Origin: Hydrocarboniphaga sp.
Lineage (GTDB): Bacteria > Pseudomonadota > Gammaproteobacteria > Nevskiales > Nevskiaceae
Length of the DNA: 64,000 bases
Assembly: GCF_028291725.1 (NCBI RefSeq)
Contig: NZ_JAQGNT010000107.1
Span: 39,363 to 103,362, forward strand
Direction: 5' to 3'
The notes under the pieces are model-generated. The model saw nothing but the letters and a program-made list of their open reading frames with translations, was not told where the DNA came from and searched no databases. Both the position numbers and the translations under genes were made by a program. Numbering within the stretch: position 1 is the stretch's first letter; every line of letters starts with the position of its first letter. This document shows, piece by piece, positions 35,550 to 44,489 of the stretch.

Positions 35550-36491
35550 ATGATGAATTTCCAGCGTCTTCTGGCCGCGGCACTTGCCGCCGCGCTCGTT
35601 CTCACGGGCGCCGCCTGCTCCAACGGAAAGAAAAAGGACGACGCCTTCACCGGCCCCGAGAAAAGCGAGCGAGAGCTTCGTGCCGAAGCGGCCGCATTGT
35701 ACCGGCTGGCACGCAAGAGCCTCGACCAGAGCGATTTCTCGGACGCCGCCGAACGCTACGAGCTGCTGTCCAAGCGCTACCCGTTCACCGACTACGCGAC
35801 CCAGGGCGAGATCGAGAAAACCTACGCGCTGTATCGCGGCTATGACGCCGACAAGGCGCTCGCCGCAGCCGACAAGTTCATGCGCGAACATCCGCGCAAC
35901 CCGTCGATCGACTACGTTCAGTACCTGAAGGGTCTGACCAACTTCAATCGCGAAGCTTCGTTCAGCAGCATGCTCGGCGTCAGCGGCGCCAAGGGCGATA
36001 TCACCAACTACCGCCGCTCTTTCGACGACTTCGCGCTGCTGATCCAGAAGTACCCGACCAGCCGCTATGTCGGCGACGCGCGCCAGCGCATGATCTACCT
36101 GCGCAACCTCATCGCCGAGCACGAACTGGGCGTGGTCGAGTTCTACTACGGCAGCCGCGGCGCCTACCTGGCCGCGGCCAAGCGCGCCGAGCAGATCGTC
36201 GCGCAATACCCGGGCGCACCGGCGAGCTATCGCGCGCTGGACCTGATGGAGAAGAGCTATCGCCGCGCCGGCCTGGCCCAGCAGGCCGACGACGCTGCGC
36301 GGATTCTCGCAGCGCAGCCGAGCGAGGCCGCGCTGGAGCGGGAATCGGTGCCGCCGGCAGGTCCGTCCTGGATGGATCGCCTGCTGAAGCGTGACGCCGG
36401 CACCGCCGATGCGCCCGCTCCGCCACCGGCCGCAAGCGACACCGCCGCTCCGGCTGCTGCTGCCGAACCCGCGCCGGCTCCGACGCCCTGA
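35550..36491 (+). CDS. bamD: Outer-membrane assembly lipoprotein BamD
   Basis: A 313-residue lipoprotein of the beta-barrel assembly machine. The signal ends near Cys24 (TGAACSNGKKKD). TPR-like repeats follow: LYRLARKSLDQSDFSDAAER, YPFTDYATQGEIEKTYALYR, MREHPRNPSIDYVQYLKG. A C-terminal ~50-residue Ala/Pro-rich tail is longer than in E. coli BamD (245 residues). It is expected to be essential. Confidence 0.95.
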   Translation: MMNFQRLLAAALAAALVLTGAACSNGKKKDDAFTGPEKSERELRAEAAALYRLARKSLDQSDFSDAAERYELLSKRYPFTDYATQGEIEKTYALYRGYDADKALAAADKFMREHPRNPSIDYVQYLKGLTNFNREASFSSMLGVSGAKGDITNYRRSFDDFALLIQKYPTSRYVGDARQRMIYLRNLIAEHELGVVEFYYGSRGAYLAAAKRAEQIVAQYPGAPASYRALDLMEKSYRRAGLAQQADDAARILAAQPSEAALERESVPPAGPSWMDRLLKRDAGTADAPAPPPAASDTAAPAAAAEPAPAPTP

Positions 36492-36496
36492 CACTC

Positions 36497-36576
36497 ACAG
36501 GTCGGCAATCCCTTGCCGACCTGTATCGACTGTTGCGCAATCGCGGCCTCATGTCGGCAAAGGATTGCCGACCTAC
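36497..36576. repeat. GTAG palindromic element, family A, copy 5
   Basis: An 80-bp unit with left foot ACAG and right foot CTAC, between convergent bamD and nadE. The centre (GTTGCGCAATCG) is in the orientation of copy 6. Confidence 0.8.
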
Positions 36577-36586
36577 GCGTAAGCCG

Positions 36587-38212
36587 CTACAGGTCGCCGT
36601 ACTGCGCGGTCAGCGGGTAACGGCGCTCGCGGCCGAACGCGCGATGCGTGACCTTGGGCCCCGGCGGCGCCTGGCGGCGCTTGTATTCGGAGCGGCGGAC
36701 CAGACCGGCGACCTTGCGTACCGCGGCCTCATTGAAGCCCATCGCGACGATCTCCGGAATCGAGCGGCTGTCCTCGACATAGGCCTGCAGAATCGGGTCC
36801 AGCACTTCGTAGGGTGGCAGTGAATCCGAATCCTTCTGCTCGTACCGCAACTCGGCCGAGGGCTCGCGCGTGATCACGCGATGCGGAATCACCGGCCGGT
36901 CCGGCGGCGCCAGGCTGTTGCGGTAGATCGCGAGCTGGTAGACCAGGGTCTTGTAGACATCCTTGATCGGCGCGAAGCCGCCGCACATATCGCCGTACAG
37001 CGTCGCGTAGCCCACGGCCATTTCGCTCTTGTTGCCAGTGGTCAGCACCACGTTGCCGAACTTGTTCGACAGCGCCATCAGCAGCATGCCGCGGCTGCGC
37101 GACTGCAGATTCTCCTCGGTCAGATCCGGCTTGCGGCCTTTGAAGCTGGGCGCCAGCAGGCCTTCAAAAGCCTCGTAGGCGGCCTCGATCGCAATCGTCG
37201 AATAGCGGATACCCAGCGCCTCGGCCTCGATCCGTGCATCGTCATTGGACATGTCGGCGGTGTAGCGCGAGGGCATCGACACGGCCCAGACCCGCTCCGG
37301 CCCGAGCGCGTCGGCGGCGATGGCTGCAACCAGCGCGGAATCGATGCCGCCCGAGAGCCCCAGCAGCGCACCAGGGAAACCGTTGCGATCGACGTAGTCG
37401 CGCGTGGCCCGCACCAACGCCGCGTAGACGCGCGCCTCGTCGCTCGCCGGCGGCGCGCACTCGCCTTTCAGCAAGCCGTTTTCAAACCGGACCGGATACA
37501 GGTCTTCAACGAAATCCGGCGCGCTGAAGCCCACGCTGCCGTCGCCATTGACGGCGATCGATCCGCCGTCGAAAACCAGGTCGTCCTGACCGCCGACCAT
37601 GTTCACGTACAGGATCGGCAGGCCGGTCTCCGCGGTGCGTGCACGCAGGACTTCGAGCCGCTCGCGCGCCTTGTTCTGCTCGAACGGCGAGGCATTGATG
37701 TTGATCAGCACGTCGGCGTCGGCGGCTTTCGCCTGTGCGGCCGGGCCAGGCCCCCAGACGTCTTCGCACACACACAGGCCAATCCGGTAGCCCTTGAGCT
37801 CGAACACCGGCGTCTCGCGGCCCGCGGTGAAATGGCGCTTCTCGTCGAACACGCCGTAGTTCGGCAGCAGCTGCTTGCGGCAGCGCGCGACGATCGCGCC
37901 GTCGCGGATCACGAAGGCCGCGTTGTACAGCAGGCCGTCGGCATATTCCGGCAGGCCGACGATCAGCGTGATGCCGCGGACTTCGCGCAGCAGGCGCTCG
38001 ACGCCGGCGCCGATCGCCGCCGGCAGCGCCGTGCGCAGCAGCAGGTCGTCGGGTGGATAGCCGATCAGCGACAACTCGGGACAGGCCACCAGATCGGCGC
38101 TCAAGTCGTCACGGGCGCGGACCGCGGCCTGGATGATCTTGTCGACGTTGCCGTCGATATCACCGACCCAGAGATTGAGCTGCGCCAGCGCGAAGGTGAG
38201 TGTCTGCGGCAT
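36587..38212 (-). CDS. nadE: Glutamine-dependent NAD+ synthetase
   Basis: A 541-residue two-domain enzyme. The N-terminal nitrilase-fold glutaminase has the Glu-Lys-Cys triad (PELSLIGYP, KQLLPNYGVFDEKRHF, LCVCEDVWG); the C-terminal synthetase has LGLSGGIDSALVAAI (PP-loop) and TTGNKSEMAVGYATLYGDM. It makes NAD+ from deamido-NAD+ using glutamine. Convergent with bamD. Confidence 0.96.
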   Translation of the reverse strand: MPQTLTFALAQLNLWVGDIDGNVDKIIQAAVRARDDLSADLVACPELSLIGYPPDDLLLRTALPAAIGAGVERLLREVRGITLIVGLPEYADGLLYNAAFVIRDGAIVARCRKQLLPNYGVFDEKRHFTAGRETPVFELKGYRIGLCVCEDVWGPGPAAQAKAADADVLININASPFEQNKARERLEVLRARTAETGLPILYVNMVGGQDDLVFDGGSIAVNGDGSVGFSAPDFVEDLYPVRFENGLLKGECAPPASDEARVYAALVRATRDYVDRNGFPGALLGLSGGIDSALVAAIAADALGPERVWAVSMPSRYTADMSNDDARIEAEALGIRYSTIAIEAAYEAFEGLLAPSFKGRKPDLTEENLQSRSRGMLLMALSNKFGNVVLTTGNKSEMAVGYATLYGDMCGGFAPIKDVYKTLVYQLAIYRNSLAPPDRPVIPHRVITREPSAELRYEQKDSDSLPPYEVLDPILQAYVEDSRSIPEIVAMGFNEAAVRKVAGLVRRSEYKRRQAPPGPKVTHRAFGRERRYPLTAQYGDL

Positions 38213-38355
38213 CGGTCAATTATTCCAGAAATCGGGCGCATGGCCTCGCGCCGCGAGGATTGGCCCGGCCAATTGTCAGCGCTTTGTAAAAACGCGCAGG
38301 CCTTGCGGGGCGCGTTCCTAGACTCGCCGGACCTTCATCAAGCAGAGCCTTCGCC

Positions 38356-39168
38356 ATGCCCCAGCAGCCCATTCCCGATTTCAGCATGCTGAGCCGCCGC
38401 CATGCCTTGCGGGTACTCGGCGGCACCGCCAGCGCACTGGTGCTGGCCGCCTGCGGCGGGGGCAGCACCGGCGACACGAGCACCGACAGCGGTACCACCA
38501 CGGACAGCGGCACCACGACCGGCGGCAGTACCAGCTGCAGCGAGATCCCCGAGGAGACCAATGGCCCGTTCCCGGCCGATGGCAGCCAGTCGGGCGTCAC
38601 CAACGTGCTGGCCGACTCGCGGGTGATCCGCAGCAACATCGTCAGCGATTTCGATGGCACCGACACCCAGGCCGGCATTCCGCTGACTCTGACCATCAAT
38701 GTGCTCAACGTCGGCAACAGCTGCGCGGCGCTCGAAGGCGCCGCGGTCTACATCTGGCACTGCAACGCCGACGGTGAATACTCGGTGTACTCGAGCGGCA
38801 GCAACGGCAACCATAGCGGTCAGACCTTCCTGCGCGGCGCGCAGCTCAGCGACAGCAGCGGCCAGGTCACGTTCACGACAATCTATCCGGGCCGTTACGC
38901 CGGCCGTGCGACGCACATCCACGTCGAGGTCTACAGCAGCAGCTCGTTGACGACCCTGCTCAAGACGTCCCAGTTCGCATTCGACGAAACCGTCAACGAC
39001 ACCGTTTACGCGACCACCGAGTACTCGGACAGCGAGGCGACGACCGAGACCAGCAACGCCAGCGACAACGTGTTCAGCGACGGCTACGACGACGAACTGC
39101 TGACGCTGTCGGGCAATACCAGCAGCGGCTACACCGCGACCATCACGATGGGCGTGCCGGCGACCTGA
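38356..39168 (+). CDS. Tat-exported lipoprotein of the intradiol ring-cleavage dioxygenase family
   Basis: A 270-residue protein with a twin-arginine signal (SRRHALRVLGG) merging into a lipobox (LAACG), a Ser/Thr/Gly/Asp-rich linker (~residues 35-58) and an intradiol dioxygenase barrel. Non-haem Fe(III) ligands are predicted at Tyr132, Tyr181, His187 and His189 (VYIWHC; GRYAGRATHIHVEV). Classical members open catechols in the cytoplasm; exported lipoprotein forms are poorly understood. No aromatic-degradation genes flank it. Confidence 0.85.
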   Translation: MPQQPIPDFSMLSRRHALRVLGGTASALVLAACGGGSTGDTSTDSGTTTDSGTTTGGSTSCSEIPEETNGPFPADGSQSGVTNVLADSRVIRSNIVSDFDGTDTQAGIPLTLTINVLNVGNSCAALEGAAVYIWHCNADGEYSVYSSGSNGNHSGQTFLRGAQLSDSSGQVTFTTIYPGRYAGRATHIHVEVYSSSSLTTLLKTSQFAFDETVNDTVYATTEYSDSEATTETSNASDNVFSDGYDDELLTLSGNTSSGYTATITMGVPAT

Positions 39169-39526
39169 CTGAGGAAGCGAGGCGCCCGAGCACGGCAGCC
39201 TCATCGGCCTTGGCGAAACCCACCGCCAGGCCGCCCGGATAAGCGAACACTGGCCGTTTGACCAGCGAGGGTTCGCGCGCGAGCAAGGCCGCGGCGTTGC
39301 TCGCGGTCAGGCTTTCGCGTGTGGTTTCGTCGAGCCTGCGCCAGGTCGTGCCTTTGCGGTTGACTACAACGTCCACACCGAGCGCGGCTATCCAGCCCTG
39401 AGCGGTTACGACGCTCAGGCCCGCCGTCTTGAAATCTTGAAAGCGGTGCGCTATTCCGGCCGCGTCCAGCGCCTTCAGCGCGCGCTGTACGGTGTCGCAA
39501 TTCTTGATGCCATAAACGATCACCAC
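39143..39526 (-). CDS. ArsC/Spx-family arsenate-reductase-like protein
   Basis: A 127-residue thioredoxin-fold protein of the ArsC/YffB/Spx group. YGIKNCDTVQRALKALD carries the conserved cysteine; the pattern KNCDTV is that of YffB rather than true arsenate reductases. GGAG nine bases before the tandem GTG codons at 39526 supports a GTG start. Its 3' end overlaps the convergent dioxygenase by 26 bp. Function unknown. Confidence 0.83.
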   Translation of the reverse strand: MVIVYGIKNCDTVQRALKALDAAGIAHRFQDFKTAGLSVVTAQGWIAALGVDVVVNRKGTTWRRLDETTRESLTASNAAALLAREPSLVKRPVFAYPGGLAVGFAKADEAAVLGRLASSVRSPARPS

Positions 39527-39608
39527 GCGATTCTCCGATGTACGCCGGTTGCCCGCTCGCGGAGCGAAGCGTAGCATCTGATGCAATTACATCAAGTGCG
39601 AGCGCAGC

Positions 39609-39854
39609 GTGAGAACGACACTGGATATCGACGACGACGTACTCGGCGCCGCGAAAGAGATCGCAAGGCGCGAGCAGAGCACGGCCGGCGCGGTGATTTC
39701 CCGTCTGTCGCGGGCGGCGCTGACACGCCGCGCGGCCGAGCCGGTGGCGAGCGCCGAGCCTGCCGCGGTCTACGGTTTCAGGCCGCTGCCGGCCAGCGGC
39801 ACCCCGGTGACCAACGACCTCGTCAACCGGCTGCGCGAAGACGAGGGCATCTGA
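39609..39854 (+). CDS. Ribbon-helix-helix antitoxin (VapB-like)
   Basis: An 81-residue protein with an RHH-type start (MRTTLDIDDDVLGAAKEIARRE) and a C-terminal tail that should wrap the toxin. It begins at GTG 39609 and ends two bases before the PIN toxin start. Autorepression of the operon is expected for the class. Confidence 0.8.
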   Translation: MRTTLDIDDDVLGAAKEIARREQSTAGAVISRLSRAALTRRAAEPVASAEPAAVYGFRPLPASGTPVTNDLVNRLREDEGI

Positions 39855-39856
39855 AC

Positions 39857-40285
39857 GTGCGCGCGCTGCTCGACGTCAACGTGCTGATTGCGCTGCTAGA
39901 CGCGGCGCATGTGCATCATCGCGCTGCAGGCGAGTGGCTGGCCGCCAATGTCGCCCACGGCTGGGCCTCGTGCCCGCTGACGCAGAACGGCTGCCTGCGC
40001 ATCCTGTCGCAACCGCGTTACCCCAACGCCGTGCCGCTGGCCGAAGCGGCAGCGCGGCTGGGTGAAGCGTCGCGGCACGCTTCGCACCAGTTCTGGCCGG
40101 ACGAAATCAGCCTGCTGGATGTCGGAACGGCACGCTGGGACCGGTTGCTGAGCGGCAACTTGCTCACCGACGCCTATCTACTCGCGCTGGCCGTGCGCCG
40201 CGGCGGCCGGCTAGTCACATTCGATCGCGCCGTGCCGCTGGCGGCGATCCCGGGCGCGACGCCGGAGCATCTGCTGTCGCTGTAG
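39857..40285 (+). CDS. PIN-domain toxin (VapC-like)
   Basis: A 142-residue PIN-domain ribonuclease. Acidic residues are in RALLDVNVLIALL, LLTDAYLLALA and VTFDRAV. GTG at 39857 is preferred, two bases after the antitoxin stop. Its own stop TAG (40283-40285) belongs to a GTAG palindromic element, so the element fixes the C-terminus. The type II toxin-antitoxin assignment is from domain architecture and gene order. Confidence 0.83.
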   Translation: MRALLDVNVLIALLDAAHVHHRAAGEWLAANVAHGWASCPLTQNGCLRILSQPRYPNAVPLAEAAARLGEASRHASHQFWPDEISLLDVGTARWDRLLSGNLLTDAYLLALAVRRGGRLVTFDRAVPLAAIPGATPEHLLSL

Positions 40286-40360
40286 GTCGGCAATCCTTTG
40301 CCGACGTGTACCGTCGATGCGCAATCGCTGCCTCACGTCGGCAAGGGATTGCCGACCTAC
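40282..40360. repeat. GTAG palindromic element, family A, copy 6
   Basis: A complete 79-bp unit whose left GTAG contains the stop codon of the VapC-like gene. Its central spacer is close to the reverse complement of copy 4. Confidence 0.88.
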
Positions 40361-40368
40361 ACAAAGCA

Positions 40369-40392
40369 GAAGGCCCGCTTTCGCGGGCCTTC
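40369..40392 (-). terminator. Rho-independent terminator of sucCD
   Basis: A perfect 10-bp stem GAAGGCCCGC/GCGGGCCTTC with, on the minus strand, a GAAA tetraloop, 20 bp after the sucD stop; TGCTTTG follows. Confidence 0.75.
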
Positions 40393-40411
40393 CTCACATC
40401 AACACGAACGC

Positions 40412-41287
40412 TTACTTCAGCAGCGACAGCATCGCCGCGCCCAGATCGGCCGGAGAGCGCACCGTCTTGACGCCCGCGGCTTCCAGCGCCGCGAACTTCT
40501 CGTCCGCGGTGCCCTTGCCGCCCGCGATGATCGCGCCGGCGTGGCCCATGCGCTTGCCTGCCGGGGCGGTGACGCCGGCGATATACGCAACCACCGGCTT
40601 CTTGACGTGCGCCTTGATGTACTCGGCCGCTTCCTCTTCGCTGGAGCCGCCGATTTCGCCGACCATGATGATGCCTTCGGTCGCCGGGTCCTTCTCGAAC
40701 AGCGAGATCACGTCGATGAAGCCGAGGCCGCGCACCGGGTCGCCGCCGATGCCGACGCAGGTGCTCTGGCCGAGGCCGTTCTGCGTGGTCTGGTGCACGG
40801 TTTCGTAGGTCAGCGTGCCCGAGCGGCTGACCACGCCGATGCGGCCCGGCTTGTGGATATGGCCCGGCATGATGCCGATCTTGCATTCGCCCGGCGTGAT
40901 CACGCCGGGGCAGTTCGGGCCGATCAGCACGCTGCCTGGGTAGTTGGCACGCAGCGCCGCCTTGACCTTGACCATGTCGATCACCGGGATGCCTTCGGTG
41001 ATGCAGATGATGACCTTGATGCCGGCATCCGCGGCCTCGAGGATCGCGTCGGCGGCGCCCGGTGCCGGCACGTAGATCATCGTCGCTTCGGCGCCGGTCT
41101 GCTTCACCGCGTCATGCGCGGTGTTGAACACCGGCAGGCTCAGGTGGCTACCGCCGCCCTTGCCCGGCGATACGCCACCGACCATCTTGGTGCCGTAGGC
41201 AATCGCTTGCTCGGAGTGGAAAGTACCCTGCTTGCCGGTGAAGCCCTGGCAGATAACGCGGGTGTTCTTGTCGATCAGGATGGACAT
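40412..41287 (-). CDS. sucD: Succinyl-CoA synthetase alpha subunit
   Basis: A 291-residue TCA-cycle subunit. [29 protein letters not shown] and the phosphohistidine segment [14 protein letters not shown] are diagnostic. It lies four bases after sucC. Confidence 0.97.
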   Translation of the reverse strand: MSILIDKNTRVICQGFTGKQGTFHSEQAIAYGTKMVGGVSPGKGGGSHLSLPVFNTAHDAVKQTGAEATMIYVPAPGAADAILEAADAGIKVIICITEGIPVIDMVKVKAALRANYPGSVLIGPNCPGVITPGECKIGIMPGHIHKPGRIGVVSRSGTLTYETVHQTTQNGLGQSTCVGIGGDPVRGLGFIDVISLFEKDPATEGIIMVGEIGGSSEEEAAEYIKAHVKKPVVAYIAGVTAPAGKRMGHAGAIIAGGKGTADEKFAALEAAGVKTVRSPADLGAAMLSLLK

Positions 41288-41291
41288 GCGC

Positions 41292-42458
41292 TTACTTCCC
41301 CTGGGCCAGACGAACGACCGTCTGCGCCGCTTCGGTGAGATCGGAGACCGGCGTTACGGCCAGGCCGGATTCGCGCAGCAGGGCCTGGCCCTTCTCCATG
41401 TTGGTGCCCTGCAGACGGGCGACGACCGGGATCTTCAGGCCGGTCTGCTTGACCGCGGCGATGATGCCTTCGGCGATCAGGTCGCAGCGGACGATGCCGC
41501 CGAAGATGTTGATGAAGATCGCCTTCACCGTTGGGCTGCTGGTGATCAGCTTGAACGCCTCGGTGACCTTCTCGGCCGTGGTGCCGCCACCGACGTCGAG
41601 GAAGTTGGCGGGCTGGCCGCCGTGCAGCTTGACGATGTCCATCGTCGCCATCGCCAGGCCCGCGCCGTTGACCATGCAGCCGATGTTGCCTTCCAGCGTC
41701 ACGTAGTTGAGGTCGTACTTGGCCGCGGCACGCTCGACTTCGTCTTCCTGGCTCGGGTCACGCTGGCTGGCGATCTCTTTCTGCCGGAACAGCGCGTTGT
41801 CGTCGAAATTGAGCTTGCCGTCGAGGGCCATGATGTTGCCCTCCTTGGTGACGATCAGCGGATTGATTTCGACCAGCGAGCAGTCGCATTCCATGAAAAT
41901 CTTGTACAGCCCGTTCAGCACCTTGGTGAACTGGTCGGCCTGGTCCTTGTTCAGGTCCATAAAGAACGCCAGCTCGCGCGCCTGATAGGGCTGCAGGCCG
42001 GCGGCCGGCGACACGAACACGTGCTTGATACGTTCCGGCGTGTTGTGTGCGACTTCCTCGATGTCCATGCCGCCGTCGGCGGAGGCCATGAACACGATCT
42101 TTTCCTGGGTGCGGTCGATCAGCGCCGACAGGTACAGCTCGCGGGCGATGTTCGAGGGCTTCTCGACGTAGACCGAGTTCACCGGCAGGCCCTTGGCATC
42201 GGTCTGGATCGTGACCAGGTGCTTGCCGAGCATGCCCTTGGCCGCCTCTTCGGCGGCATCCGGACCGGTGACCAGCTTGACGCCGCCGGCCTTGCCGCGC
42301 GCGCCGGCGTGAACCTGGGCCTTGACGACGACTTTTTCGGTGCCGAGTTGCTTGGCGACTGCACGGGCAGCCTCCGGGCTTTCGGCCAGGTGGCCTTCCG
42401 GAACCGGAATGCCGTAACGGGCGAAGAGGGCCTTCGCCTGGTATTCGTGGAGATTCAT
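41292..42458 (-). CDS. sucC: Succinyl-CoA synthetase beta subunit
   Basis: A 388-residue ATP-grasp subunit that sets nucleotide specificity. [39 protein letters not shown] and [19 protein letters not shown] are typical. ATG at 42458 gives the standard N-terminus. The sucCD-pilSR neighbourhood matches Xanthomonas and Xylella as remembered. Confidence 0.97.
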   Translation of the reverse strand: MNLHEYQAKALFARYGIPVPEGHLAESPEAARAVAKQLGTEKVVVKAQVHAGARGKAGGVKLVTGPDAAEEAAKGMLGKHLVTIQTDAKGLPVNSVYVEKPSNIARELYLSALIDRTQEKIVFMASADGGMDIEEVAHNTPERIKHVFVSPAAGLQPYQARELAFFMDLNKDQADQFTKVLNGLYKIFMECDCSLVEINPLIVTKEGNIMALDGKLNFDDNALFRQKEIASQRDPSQEDEVERAAAKYDLNYVTLEGNIGCMVNGAGLAMATMDIVKLHGGQPANFLDVGGGTTAEKVTEAFKLITSSPTVKAIFINIFGGIVRCDLIAEGIIAAVKQTGLKIPVVARLQGTNMEKGQALLRESGLAVTPVSDLTEAAQTVVRLAQGK

Positions 42459-42617
42459 TGATTTCTCGCAGTGTGAGCGCGGCGATTTTCCACTAAATAG
42501 TAAGTCTTCGCAAAACATCCGCGCTGGCGATGTCAATGGCAGCCGCGCCCCAGGCGGAAGCCGTATTCTTAACGCCGCGGCGGCCGCCGGCACTGCTCCC
42601 TTTTAACCCTGGATTCG

Positions 42618-42851
42618 ATGATGAACCTCCGTCTGCTGGTTTTGGTCGCGCTTGCCTGGGTGGCCTGGCGGTTCTGGCAACAGTGGCAGCAGCGCAGGGG
42701 CGACCTGCGCGGGCCGCAGCCGCCGCCTTCGGCCCAGCAAAAACCCGGTGCCGAACCCTTTGAGCTGATGCAGCGCTGTGCCCAGTGCGGCACCTACCTG
42801 CCGAGCACCGCGCTGTCACGCAGCGGGCGCTGCGGCCGATGCTCGGACTGA
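42618..42851 (+). CDS. Small membrane-anchored Cys-rich protein (PP0621 family)
   Basis: A 77-residue protein with an N-terminal membrane helix (LRLLVLVALAWVAWRFW) and two CxxC pairs (CAQCG, CGRC) forming a probable zinc ribbon. It matches small proteins annotated as PP0621 family, which often lie upstream of pilS. Its end overlaps the pilS start by 13 bases. Role unknown. Confidence 0.78.
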   Translation: MMNLRLLVLVALAWVAWRFWQQWQQRRGDLRGPQPPPSAQQKPGAEPFELMQRCAQCGTYLPSTALSRSGRCGRCSD

Positions 42852-44479
42852 AGCGCGACCGGCCGGGCGGCGACGGCAGGTCCAGCCTGCCCGACGCCGC
42901 CGCGCCGGAAGAATGGCGGGTGCTGCACCTGCTGTCGCTGTACCGGCTGATGCTGGTGATGCTGCTGATCGCGGCGATCAAGAGCGGCTTCGCCCCAAAA
43001 ATTTTCGAGAGTGTTGCCGATAACCGCCTGCGCCTGGCCTGCCTGGTCTACGGCGTGGTCGCGCTGCTATTGATGGCGCTGGTGCAAAGGCGCCGTCCGG
43101 TACTCGAAACCCAGGCCCACCTGCATCTGCTCGGCGACCTGATCAGCCTGAGCCTGCTGCTGTATGCCTGCGGCGGCGTACCGAGCGGCCTGGGCGCGCT
43201 GGTGATCACGCCGGTGGTCGGCGGCGCCCTGGTGCTGTCGCCGCGCATGGCGATGCTGCAGGCCGCGCTGGCGACGATCGCGATGTTCGGCGTCGAGATC
43301 GCGCGCCGCTACGACCAGCATTTCGACGCCGGTGATTTCACCGCCGCGGGGGTACTCGGCCTGATGCTGTTCGGCGCCAGCATCGCCGCCAATGCGGTCG
43401 CGCAGCGTGCCCGCAACAGCGAGGCCCTGGCCGAATGGGTCGGCAGCGAGTTTGCCGATCTGTCCGAACTCAACGAAAGCATCGTCTCCGGCATGCAGAC
43501 CGGCGTACTGGTCGTCGACAGCGAGCTGCGCATCCGCCGCATGAACGCGGCAGCGCGGCGCCTGATGCAGCTCTCGGACGATGCCGACAACCGGCTGGTC
43601 GAGGCCGAAGCGCCGGCTCTGGCAGCGCGGCTGAGGCTATGGAGCACCGACGGCCTGGCATCGGGCGCACCGATCGCATCGCGGCCCGGCGCCGCAGAAG
43701 TGGTACCGCGCTTCTCGCGGCTCGGCAGCGACAGGTACTCGCCGATCCTGGTCCTGCTCGAGGACGCGGCGCTGCTGCGCGAGCAGGCACAGCAGATGAA
43801 GCTCGCCGCGCTGGGCCGGCTGTCGGCCAACATCGCCCACGAGATCCGCAATCCGCTGTCGGCGATCCACCAGGCCAGCCAGCTGCTGGCCGAAGCCGAC
43901 TTGTTCACCGACCCCGGCCAGGCACAGAACCGGCGGCTGCTGGCGATGATCCAGCGCCACGGCCAGCGCATCGACAAGATCGTCCAGGACGTGCTGGCGA
44001 TGTCGCGGCGCGAGCCGCCGCAGCCGGTCACGATCGCGCTGAAAGACTGGCTGGTGCGGACCGCCGGCCTTTACCAGGAAGGATTTTCGGCTCGGCCGAG
44101 GCCGATCGAGATTCTGGAGATTCCGGCCGGCCTGCACGTACGCTTCGACCCGAACCATCTGCAGCAGATCCTGTTCAACCTGTGGGACAACGCCTTCCTG
44201 CACGGCGGGGGCGGCGAGGTGCTGGTGCTGCTCGACGCCGGCATCGATGAGCAGCAGCACGTCTGGCTGGAAGTCAGCGACAACGGCCCCGGCATCGCCG
44301 AAGATCTGCGCGAGCACATGTTCGAGCCGTTCTTCACCACCGCTCATCAAGGCACCGGGCTCGGGCTTTTCTTGACCCGCGAGCTTTGTGAATACAATCA
44401 GGCGCGCATCGCCTACCGGCCGAGCCCCGGCCGCGGCGCCTGCTTCCGGCTGACGTTCGCCCATACCCCTGCTGCCTGA
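42839..44479 (+). CDS. pilS: Sensor histidine kinase PilS
   Basis: A 546-residue kinase: about six N-terminal membrane helices (residues ~25-190), a PAS-like region (SGMQTGVLVVDSELRIRRMN), HisKA with the phospho-His at 334 (NIAHEIRNPLSAIHQ) and an ATPase domain (NLWDNAF, VSDNGPGIAE, GTGLGLFLTRELCE). PilS senses pilin in the inner membrane and activates PilR (established in Pseudomonas). No pil structural gene is in the window. Confidence 0.9.
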   Translation: MLGLKRDRPGGDGRSSLPDAAAPEEWRVLHLLSLYRLMLVMLLIAAIKSGFAPKIFESVADNRLRLACLVYGVVALLLMALVQRRRPVLETQAHLHLLGDLISLSLLLYACGGVPSGLGALVITPVVGGALVLSPRMAMLQAALATIAMFGVEIARRYDQHFDAGDFTAAGVLGLMLFGASIAANAVAQRARNSEALAEWVGSEFADLSELNESIVSGMQTGVLVVDSELRIRRMNAAARRLMQLSDDADNRLVEAEAPALAARLRLWSTDGLASGAPIASRPGAAEVVPRFSRLGSDRYSPILVLLEDAALLREQAQQMKLAALGRLSANIAHEIRNPLSAIHQASQLLAEADLFTDPGQAQNRRLLAMIQRHGQRIDKIVQDVLAMSRREPPQPVTIALKDWLVRTAGLYQEGFSARPRPIEILEIPAGLHVRFDPNHLQQILFNLWDNAFLHGGGGEVLVLLDAGIDEQQHVWLEVSDNGPGIAEDLREHMFEPFFTTAHQGTGLGLFLTRELCEYNQARIAYRPSPGRGACFRLTFAHTPAA

Positions 44480-44489
44480 CCCTAGCCGA

